From Spirogloea muscicola (taxonomy: Eukaryota > Streptophyta > Zygnematophyceae > Spirogloeales > Spirogloeaceae): DNA of 31,918 nucleotides. The translations under genes and the position numbers were made by a program. The stretch spans positions 33,802 through 65,719 of the forward strand of contig WELB01000248.1 in assembly GCA_009602725.1 (NCBI GenBank). Reading direction: 5' to 3'. Position 1 is the first letter of the stretch. Each line of letters opens with the position of its first letter. Below the pieces are notes generated by a model that did no database searches, was not told the origin of the DNA, and was given only the letters and a program-made list of their open reading frames with translations. Positions 23,861 through 31,918 of this stretch are shown here, in pieces.

Positions 23861-24190
23861 ACCCCCGGGGCGACCACTTCTTCCCATGTGCCATGGACAT
23901 CTACGGCGGCTACGGAACGGGGTGGTCTTCCCTCCTCCATCGCCTGGCACTGCATATCGATGCCCGCCGACGTAGTCGGGCGGGTAGCTTGGGGCATTCT
24001 AGCGTCCCGCAAGCCAGCGTTGCATGCTATAGAATGCGGCTATCATTTATTCTACAGCGCTCCCAGGCACTCGCGATACACCAGCGTGCTGGTCGTGCAT
24101 TAGCCCAGGCTGATGGCTTCCGTGGTGGTGGTTTGGCGCCTCAGTATAGCTTGTCAGATATTCATGTGCTCACTCGGGTTTATTAGTGTC
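23860..24190 (+). repeat. Dispersed repeat related to 1897-2170 (inverted)
   Basis: Read on the complement, this stretch shares with 1897-2170 an ordered set of motifs: a start like ACTCGTGGTTACTGAG, GGGAGCGCTG or GAGAGCGCTGGAGCG, and an end with GAAGAAGTGG next to a short-element-like sequence. The terminal motif also occurs at 10135, 8330 and (complement) 25262. No coding potential was identified. Confidence 0.6.
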
Positions 24191-24297
24191 CCTCTTAGCC
24201 AGCTAATTACCCAGTTAACAGGTCATTTGTAAGGCTAGAATTGGCCTCCCTTTCAATTTCATGGGCACCGCGCGCCTTCTCTCTCTGTGTAGTCCGC

Positions 24298-24480
24298 GTC
24301 CGATGAGCGGTCGTCGTTGTTGTCGTCCGCATTTGATGAGCGGTCGAGGTTGTTGTTGTCGTCCGCACTGGAGGAGCGGTCGATGTTGTTGTTGTTGTCG
24401 AGAGAGAGAGGAAAGGAGAGAGGAGAAAGAGAAAGAGAGGAAGGAAGAGAGAGAGAGGGAAAGAGGGTTTCCTCCATCCT
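24298..24480. repeat. Minisatellite followed by GA-rich tract
   Basis: Three imperfect units of about 35 bases, each built from GAGCGGTCG followed by GTTGTTGTTGTCG and (in the first two) TCCGCA, lie at 24302-24400. They are followed by a GA-rich simple sequence to about 24470. Confidence 0.8.
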
Positions 24481-24569
24481 TAGCGTGAAACACACACAGT
24501 CTATGACCCAGCCTAGGAAGCCATAAGAGGGAGAGAGAGAAGTGATGCTCCATCCTTTAGCGTGAATCA

Positions 24570-26690
24570 CACACAAAAGTGGATGAGTCAGCCTACGAGG
24601 CCACGTGGTAAGCCAAGTCAGCTGTCCTAGTCAGATCGACGTTAATAGGCAGTCGACAGGATATAGCACGACAGGGGGGAGGGCGAGGAGAGGAGGGGGT
24701 GAGGAGGTAAAAGCGTGTTTCGAGTAGTAGGATGCGGCTGCTAATTTTACAAGAGGGGCTGTAAAAGCCAGCCAGGTGTTTGGAGTGATGGAGGGCCTGA
24801 GTGGCCAAGTACAGAGGCAAGCGGCTCCACAGACGTGATTCCCTCTGGACCTTGTTCAGTCTTTGTGGGCTGGCGTTTTGCAGGCCCCTTTATCACAGCT
24901 GCTTCTCAATGTACCGCCTAATGCTAAGCTGACTCGCTCTTTGAACAACGGCTCTGCAAGAGAGGTCAAGCAGAGAAAAGAGAAGCCTCCCAAACGGGGG
25001 CGACTGCTTTGAACAGGCCACCCCCAAGGTCCAAACGGGCCAGGAAAACTCCTAAACACACAGCTACGCATCACGCATCACGCATCGCGCATCTTCCGCA
25101 TGACACAGCTACGCAAGTGGCTGATGGCATGTATGGTTCTCATTAGCCCCTAAGAAGTAAGATCCGCCAGACAAGGAAAGGAGTGTGTTGAGAGATGGAG
25201 GGTTTGAGTGGCCAAGTACGGAGGCAAGCAGATTGACAGATGTACATCACCTGCTGACCGGCTCAGTAACCACGAGTCAGCACATAGAGGTCGCTAACTG
25301 ATGCTCGCATACCGGCCAAAAGGGCGAGGTCGCTGATCGATGAGGAGGGGGCAGGCAGGTGGTGGGGGGGGGGGTTGGGCCGGGGCGTGACCGGCACGTA
25401 CCTCGGGCTTCAGCGGTCGAGCCCGCCTCCGCCATATTTCTTCCTCGCCCCTCAGCTCATCTGACACTTATTGGTGACACCGTGACCTCGTGTCACCAAT
25501 AAAAAGAAAGGCGCGGTGACTTGACAGGAAGGCAAGTTCAAGCCTTACAAAGCCTTGCTGGTAATCTGATTAGGCGCCCTGTCTGATTTGGCCTCGTTAA
25601 CATAGTCGTGAACACCTCTGCATGCACCTTGCTGGCTTTCACAGCCGCTCTTCTAATATCAGAGACAATTCTCCTTTCCTCTTCTACACAAGCCGGGCGG
25701 GCGCACCGATGGTCGGTGCCCCGGCAGGTGGCCAATAGGCCGGGCGGCTCGGCCCGGCGCGATGATGAGGGCCGCGCCCAGTCAGTGCCGCCCCGCCATT
25801 TCGCCGAGTGCTGCGCACCTCGGCTCCTGTCAGGGCCGCCGAAGAACACCTCTCAAGAAGTGAGCTCTTCCAAAGAGAGGGAGAGAGCAGGCGGGGGCTG
25901 TGAGTGGACAGCCCAGAAAGAATGAACAAGGCCTGAAGGGCCGAAAGGCGCCAAGATAATAGCAGTCTAGAAGGTACACTGCTATGAAGTTGCAAAGATG
26001 CGTGTGCATGACACAGCCTGAGGAGGAGGCGAAGGGGGGAGGGAGAGGAGAGAATAAGGAGAGGAAAAGCGTGTTACAAGTAGTAGAGGACCTGAGTGGC
26101 CGAGTGCAGAGGCAAGCGGCTACACAAACGTGATCTGCTTTGGACCTCGTTCAGTCTTTTGTGGAGACTAATATCCTTAGCCACCTTAGCATAGGGCTTC
26201 GTTTCATGTAGCCTTACTTTTGCACTAGTTTCTGCCCGAACAACGTGTTGACTTGACTTGGCCTCGCTTTAATTTCATGCGCACCCGCGCGCCTTCCCTT
26301 TTCTTTCTCCACCAGCCGGGCGGGCGCTTGACGATCGGCGCGCCGGCAGACTGACACCGACAGGCCGGGGCGAGGTGGCCAGGCGCGTATGGGGGCCGCG
26401 CTCAGTCGGCGCCGCCCCGCCAGTTTCGCCGAGTGCTGCGGACCTGCTCCAGGGGAAGACTTATCCCGTAGAGGGGCGATGGCTGTGATTGGTGGATGCT
26501 TGGTGAAGGTCTTGCAAGGGCCCAGGCGCCGACCTACGGACCCGCCACGGCAGCAGTTGATGCGGGCGCCGCCCCCGCCGTCGGCGGTGGCGCCGTCGGC
26601 GGCACTGCCGCCCGGGCTGCCTTGCGGCTGCTGACTAGGTATTACTCGAAGCACCTATCGAAAGGAGCTGCTTGCAGAAGGGTGTGCTTT
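24570..26690 (-). repeat. Large inverted repeat, right arm
   Basis: This is the inverted partner of 8430-10870, about 13.7 kb away. The inner end begins ACAAAAGTGGATGAGTCAGC. Landmarks in reverse order to the left arm include GGCAAGCGGCTCCACAG (24817), ATGAGGAGGGGGCAGGCAGG (25340), GAGGTGTTCTTCGG in complement near 25847, AAGCGTGTTACAAGTAGTAG (26067), GCCGTCGGCGGCACTGCCGC (26590) and TTACTCGAAGCACCTATCGA (26642). Divergence is visible as scattered substitutions and indels, so the copy is not very recent. Confidence 0.85.
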
Positions 26691-26699
26691 ACTGCCGTG

Positions 26700-27120
26700 C
26701 TTTAGATCCTAAATCCCTGCTTTTTGGGCTGGCTTTTCACAGCCCTCGCCCCATTTGGATGAGCAAGCTTCATTCACAGCCATCGTCCCCTTTGAAAAGG
26801 CAAGCGCGGCCGAATTTAGTGGTGGCTGGGAGAGGCCAGCCCAAAGGAAGGGCTGTGAAAAGCCAGACCAGAAAGTATTGACAAATGTTCGAAGGGGCCA
26901 AATGACTGAGGGGCCTAAAAAGCGCTAAGCAGCTACGAACGGGCCTGAAGATGCTGTCAAAACAGGGGAGAATGGACCACTCAGGAGGGCCCAGTTCCGT
27001 CCACCCACCCCCCCTTCTCCCCGTTCCGCACGTGTAGGCGGCCTCGGCCTCCGTGGCCGCGTCCACCCCCCTGACAGGGCGGACGCCAGGCGTCCGCGTC
27101 CGTCCGTCCGTCCGTCCCGG
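26700..27120. repeat. Short-element copies and a (CCGT)n microsatellite
   Basis: Reverse and forward copies of the short element sit back to back at about 26720-26800 and 26815-26915, the latter ending ATGTTCGAAGGGGCC. A CCGT tetranucleotide run lies at about 27094-27117. Open frames here are not supported. Confidence 0.65.
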
Positions 27121-27201
27121 TGTGAAATTGGCCCTAATGATTGTTGCAGACAACTTGTCCACTGATTTTTATGGTGGCATAAACGATGTGTCACTCGCTC
27201 A

Positions 27202-27504
27202 TCACTTACGTGTGTCTGACACTCTGAACCACCCTATGTCAGAGCAATGGCATATTGATGAGCAACAACAGGTGCACGCACAACTGCGAAATACATGTAG
27301 CAAAATCTCCTGTGAAGTTGCTTCTGACGTGCTAGAAGTGCATGCTGGGGCGAGCTGATCAACAATGACCGACCACGGCCCCCCCAACGGTCCCATGTCC
27401 TTGACCAGGATAACGACAAAGTATCGGTACTGATCTTTGATGCTGTGCTTAATTTCTAGCAGTGTCAACAGAAATTCTGAGGAGGCTAAGCGCCTGAAAT
27501 CCAT
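27202..27504 (-). CDS. Unrecognised small open frame, weak candidate
   Basis: A 100-codon frame from an ATG, reading MDFRRLASSEFLLTLLEIKH at the start and VKDMGPLGGPWSVIVD in the middle, then a Cys-rich end. The overlapping plus-strand frame (27053-27358, with WHIDEQQQVHAQL) is equally protein-like, so at most one is real. No domain, splice partner or homologue in the window supports either. Confidence 0.25.
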   Translation of the reverse strand: MDFRRLASSEFLLTLLEIKHSIKDQYRYFVVILVKDMGPLGGPWSVIVDQLAPACTSSTSEATSQEILLHVFRSCACTCCCSSICHCSDIGWFRVSDTRK

Positions 27505-28340
27505 TTTCTTAGGCCAAAGCCCGACTTACTAATCATTTACCTACTTACTTACTTAGCAATTCCCTCCACCTCGTGACCTAGGCTCATGCCTCGTTCTTAC
27601 ATCATAAATACATGATCCGACTGGCACTCTCAGCAAGACAGGATCTAAACTCAAAATCTCTCTTTTTCCAGATGCGCAGCTTTCTGTCACTGCAGCGGCA
27701 GTCGGGAAAGTAGTCTCTCTCAGAGCAAGGCAGCTTTGCTGCTTGCTGCTGCCGCAGCCTATTTCACGACTCGCTGCTGATTCGCTGTAGGAATCCGTGC
27801 CAGCGTCCGCATTAGGGCGGTCTGCGGGTGTTGCTCAGATAAGGGAGCCACCGCATTGCAGCCGCACCACAGGGCACAATTTTCCGCGAAGATTCTCACG
27901 GTGCAGGAGTCTACTTAAAGCAGATCTAATATGGCCATACTGACCTCCTAATTGTGCTTTTGCCGGAGCAATTTGCATGGAAGATTAGCCAGGGGCATGG
28001 CTTCAAGGGGCACTAGGATCTCGATTGTTGGCATAGGGGCTCGCAGCCTCCGAGCCCCAGCTAAGCTGCTATAGCAGCGCCAAGAGCACGGGTGGTTGGA
28101 AAGGGCGGTCTCCTGGTTGCAAAGCAGAGGAATCTGTATCGGAAGCAGAGGCATCTGTCTCGCATGCGGCCGTCAGTATTGCTGCAGCAGTCGATGGCAC
28201 ACACGCTGCATCTGCGTGCTGGTCGCGCTTTGGCTGCGGCCTACTGGCTATAAACAGGGGACCCGCTACCCGGAGACTAGTGTGTCTGACATGCGGCTGC
28301 CAAACAGGGAAATTTTAAAACCCAGTGGCCACTTGAGTCG
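27505..28340. other. No supported gene
   Basis: Unassigned sequence with short CTTA repeats near 27541-27556. Positions 28190-28250 weakly resemble the dispersed repeat at 24070-24110 (CGTGCTGGTCG). Nothing else is recognised. Confidence 0.4.
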
Positions 28341-28344
28341 CTAA

Positions 28345-28440
28345 TGACGCTTTTCTGGCCCCTTCGAAAATTGTTCATTTGTTGTTCGTTTATTTGGGCT
28401 GGCCAATCACAGCAATCGCCCTCTACTGGAAGAGCCTTCT
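28345..28440 (-). repeat. Representative short hairpin-bearing element
   Basis: One of the best-preserved copies. On the minus strand it reads CTTCCAGTAGAGGGCGAT, a GGCTG...CAGCC-type core of about 18 bases that can form a short hairpin, then about 35 bases, then TTCGAAGGGGCC and AGAAAAGCG. Similar copies on either strand are counted throughout 430-11240 and 24750-28440, but they are scarce between 11300 and 24700. Confidence 0.75.
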
Positions 28441-28559
28441 GCTTGGCATCGCTGTCTCTGCAGAAGTGCGTGCGAGCGGACCTTGCCGAGAGGGAAGGCA
28501 CGGCCGTGGGCACTAGTGGGACCACCTGCTAGCGAGCAATAAGAAGACTTCATCGACCA

Positions 28560-30068
28560 TAGCGTGAACAGGCTCTTTACAAGACACTCCGCTTTTGCGC
28601 TACAGTTTGCATTTGATTTGCTCTGCTCATATCATCACTTATAAGTACTTCAGCGACAAGAGGATTGGTTCATGTTTCCACCTATGGTAAGTCTTTATCA
28701 AGACTTCGTTGCATGAATCCTCTCATCTATCCATCACAAAAGCATTACAGCACGTCCTGATGAGCTCGAAAGGAAGACTAATGGAAATCTATCTTGGGCA
28801 CAACAATTGCAGAGAAAGTCGGAAAAGCTTGAAACTTATGGGCAGATAGTATCAGGAGTATGTTTCCACACCAAGAGGAGTATCCTTGCAGCATTTTCCC
28901 CTCAATTCTCCCCAAGTCAAGCCTAGACTAGCTCTGAACCTTGAACCTACGATTACGCTTCTGGAGAGGTGTCACTGGCACGGGCTTCTGATGTAACTCT
29001 ATTTTCCCCTTGCTCAAATATCTCACGATGTAGAAATTGAGAATCACGAAAGCCCTCGCTTCACCGAGAAGCTAAGGACCTTGCTGGCGCCCACTTTGCA
29101 ACCCTACTTGCTGACCTGGCAATCTTGTGCCTGCCTGGCAGATTTTAACTTTCTCGTCGGACATGAAACTGACCATATATAGATCATTCAGCCTCTTGGA
29201 CAATAATTAGTGCTGATTTCACCCATATTGAAAGGTATTCTGGCTTCGTGTTGACAAGTCAGCTCATCTGAAGGGGCGGAGAGCTGCGTCTTGTTGTAAA
29301 GTGTGTAGTAGGCAAAAAGAGAGACGTTGATGGGAGATAAGAAAGGGCGGGAAATGAGGAATACTTGTGTCAATGGCATGAAGTGAAAGAAGTAGCAATC
29401 TTCAACTCTCTGCTACCCTCGTTGCTGTTGCAGCAGCTGCTGTTCTTCTATGGACACGCCTGACACTAACTCACAACGGTGACGGAAGTGCTGTAAATCA
29501 GCACATGCGTCATACATTATTTATGGTGCAAATTGATTTCTCAATGATAGATTGCACAGGTCTTCGGTACATATCGGGGATATAGCCAAGCATAATTAGC
29601 AATGTCAGCTTGTTGGACTTTTTGATTCCACAAGAGAAGCCAAACATCAAAGCAGCCTCGAAGCTTACATATATGTGGCTGTTCCGCCACTAAAACAGCA
29701 ACTAGCTGAGAGGATAGCAAGCTCTGCATGAGCTACTATACTTTGCTCTAAGACAGTCATGTTTACCGTTATCTTAATTTTACTTTCATTTATTCTTAAG
29801 TGGGTCATATAATTCAGAATTCAACTGATATCCACGTTCAGATCTGCCTAGCAGGTGGCTGGGTTCCAGCAATTCAACAACAAAAGGAAGGGTAGGCAGT
29901 AAGTGCTCACAGGCTGTAGAGTAGATTCAATTGGGATAGTTCAATACATTCAATATCTCTTTAGGGGGCTTGCAGGCCAACAGGTCTGTAAGGCATGTAA
30001 GAACTAGTGGTCAATTAGGGTCGCTGGTGCTTGATTTGTGAGTTATATTGGGTGCTTATGGCCATCGA
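28560..30068. other. Non-coding part of duplication copy 2
   Basis: Alignable to 4130-5607 without a conserved reading frame. It is the 3' flank of gene P2. No RNA gene or other element was recognised. Confidence 0.5.
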
Positions 30069-31634
30069 TTAACTGCAAGCACAAGTTATATCCACACTAT
30101 CGCTACCGATAGTTGTCTGTACACGGCAACTTTGCCCTTGTGAACAACCGCCACCATTGCACGTGTAAGTTGTAACATCACCACTTGTTGTATTTTGTCG
30201 TGACTTGCGATTACAAGTTGGTGGTGGTGTGGCGGCGAACCACAAGTGTCCGCTGAAATACGCGAGAGTCAAGTCTAAGAAAGACCACATCAACAGGAGT
30301 AGGAAGCAGCAAGCTTCAGCTACTTTCAGAAGGCGACCGTAAGTGTCACCAAAATCTGCCCTGCTTCGTGACTTGATATATCAAGCCAAAGTCCTCGGAA
30401 GTGTACGGCATGGATTGCTTATCCCCTATCCCTCCTAACAAGGACCGCCTTGATCCTGAGATTGAAGCTGGAAAATCTGTACGCCAAAATTCTACTAGGA
30501 GCAAGTTCTGGTGTCTAATCCAAGTTTCAAGCAGAGGTCATACCTGTTTTAACGCTCTGGCAGTTGGTCACACCATTAGAGCCTGTATCCTGGCATGCAC
30601 ATCCACCTCACAGGTAGCATTCACATGTTGAAGACCTCCAATGGCACGACGTAGAGCACAAGACTAAGGAAAAGTCCCCGCAACAATCTGCATGCGCCTT
30701 GCAACTAAGAGAATTTGCATGTGGAACACGACATGGCAAGTTGTTCACATGCTACATCATTGCAGATCGTATGGATAGGTCTTACATGAAGGGGAGCAGC
30801 CTCCACTGCAGCCACAACTGCCTGCAGTCCCGCCAGTACCACCATTGCATTGCTTTTGGCAGCCATCACTTGAGCAAGTCTCTGTCAGCCGTCTCTGGCG
30901 CTGTAGTCGCTCATAACGTTCTTGAGTGTCATTGCAAAGCCTCACACGATGAGGCCGAAGGGGAGGGACACTCTCATGGGGCCAAGTACACTTGCGCAGT
31001 GCTGTTGGAAACTGCCTGGGGTAGTATCCGGTGTCCACCAGCGTTGAGACTCCCACTGTCATATGGTTGACGGCCTGACAGGTAAGACGGACCAGGGAGG
31101 CTCCCTTTACGGGCTCGAACTTGATGTGGTACTGGTAAAGCGATCAGCCGCAACATGGTCCCCTGTTTCGCACGTGACACACAGCGCCACCTGCCCATCA
31201 ACAGGACTCTCATCATTAGGGGTCAGAATGAGGGTGCTTGGCAAGCATTAAGCACCTGGCTATGCTGTCCTAGCAGACGTGCAGCGCTCCCCCTCTTGAG
31301 CTGCACGTCCTCGTCAAGCGACCATACAAACGACGTGCTGGTCGCCGGCGATCACAGCAAATTCCAGTGGCAAGGACTGACCGGTCTGACCAGCTCACCT
31401 CGCTCTCGAAGTGCAGCCTGTGTGATGGACCAGGATGCAGTACTCACTGTCTGTCGTCATGCCGACTGGCAGCTCCTTGGCTTGGAAAATCTCCCCTATC
31501 TCGTCGCTGAGGATAGCAAATTCCAGCTCCACCTTGACAGCATTGGCCACGGTGCAGCTCAAGAGTGCGACAGCCGCGAGCAGCGCAAAGCCAAAGCGAA
31601 GCAACGCAGCCATGGCCAGCTTGCTTGTTGCCAT
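30069..31634 (-). pseudogene. Cys-rich paralogue P2, frameshifted
   Basis: The exons align to P1: complement(30069..30252, 30544..30606, 30786..31190, 31399..31634). Exon 1 gives a signal peptide (FALLAAVALLSCTVANA) and CILVHHTGC. Exon 2 has two extra bases near 31175 (CTGTGTGTCAC) and one missing base at the TTTACCAGT site near 31135, a net +1, so the reading frame after WRCV is lost until the correct core reappears in another frame (YYPRQFPTALRKCTWPHES). Exon 3 keeps its splice sites but one Cys is Ser (NCQSVKT). Exon 4 has a length incompatible with the P1 phase, shifted in the Pro-rich run. Probable pseudogene; assembly error cannot be excluded. Confidence 0.7.
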
Positions 31635-31740
31635 CGCAAGGGCAAAGGGAAGCTGGAAATACTTTGGTCCGCAGTGAGTGGCAAGCAAGCTGATCTGCAG
31701 AGACTCGTATGCGTGAAACACAGCAGGGGGCTCGAGGCAC

Positions 31741-31834
31741 AGACGGACACGAGGGGCTGAGAGGAGAGGGAAGGAATGCAGGGAGGGGAGAGGGTTGGGT
31801 GTTGAGGAGGGCGAGAGAGAGAGAGCGAGAGAGG

Positions 31835-31918
<84 letters not shown>
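31741..31918. repeat. GA-rich flank and (GA)n microsatellite
   Basis: Purine-rich sequence that becomes an almost pure GA run to the window end. On the coding strand of P2 it is a TC-rich 5' flank. The GA run continues beyond the window. Confidence 0.93.

Larger units (their letters stand above)
28390..31740. repeat. Segmental duplication, copy 2 (direct, about 3.3 kb)
   Basis: This is a direct, diverged copy of 3945-7260. It starts in a short-element copy (GGGCTGGCCAATCACAGC at 28395) just after a GGCCCCTTCGAAAATTGTTC box, and ends at the signal-peptide exon and GA-rich flank of gene P2. Collinearity holds along the whole length. Confidence 0.88.

Noticed and set aside
24215-24576. Asp/Asn-rich or Ser/Leu-rich minus-strand frames
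   Set aside because: They translate the minisatellite and GA tract and have no independent support.
8430-26690. Polinton or giant virus insertion between the inverted arms
   Set aside because: No polymerase, integrase, capsid or packaging protein is visible, and the cargo genes have introns and are duplicated host-like genes.

Overview
The window is eukaryotic. Its genes are split by GT-AG introns of about 100 to 900 bp, there are no bacterial-style operons, long GA/TC microsatellites lie at both ends, and much of the DNA is a mosaic of dispersed repeats. The best taxonomic clue is an exostosin-like glycosyltransferase: an N-terminal membrane anchor, then EGF-like modules, a WCNV-type cysteine region and an exostosin catalytic domain. 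I know this arrangement mainly from green algae (Chlorophyta). A chlorophyte is therefore my working guess, at moderate to low confidence. No species is claimed.

Layout: 1-350 is pure (GA)n. Positions 351-3950 are repeat mosaic with a tandem duplication. Positions 3950-7260 are copy 1 of a segmental duplication carrying an intact-looking four-exon secreted Cys-rich gene on the minus strand (P1). Positions 7260-8430 are short repeats. Positions 8430-10870 are the left arm of a large inverted repeat. Positions 11795-13786 hold exons 1-4 of the exostosin gene (+). Positions 14168-15433 hold Cys-rich paralogue A (+). Positions 16465-17874 hold five further exostosin exons, but on the minus strand. 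Positions 18235-20871 hold Cys-rich paralogue B and unassigned coding-like blocks (+). Positions 20994-22536 hold damaged Cys-rich paralogue P3 (-). Positions 22537-24570 are mostly unassigned. Positions 24570-26690 are the right inverted-repeat arm. Positions 26700-28390 are repeats and one weak ORF. Positions 28390-31740 are copy 2 of the segmental duplication with a frameshifted Cys-rich gene (P2, -). The window ends in GA repeat.

Two stories dominate. First, five paralogues of an unrecognised secreted Cys-rich protein share a core (exon 2 with WRC..TC and YYP..FPTALRKCTWPHE, exon 3 with CxCQ..G..G.T.CQCV) but carry three different C-terminal exons joined at the same intron phase, which suggests modular C-terminal exchange. 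P1 looks intact. P2 and P3 carry frameshifts or in-frame stops, A and B lack a recognisable exon 1, and B runs into in-frame stops. Second, the exostosin gene appears broken by an inversion: exon 4 (+) ends, and the minus-strand exon at 17874 begins, at complementary halves of one EGF-like module in matching phase. The C-terminal remainder of the catalytic domain was not found.

The repeats (a short hairpin-bearing element in dozens of copies, 2 kb inverted arms, direct 3.3 kb duplications) offer a plausible recombination substrate for this rearranged cluster. I saw no transposase, reverse transcriptase, rRNA, tRNA or CRISPR.
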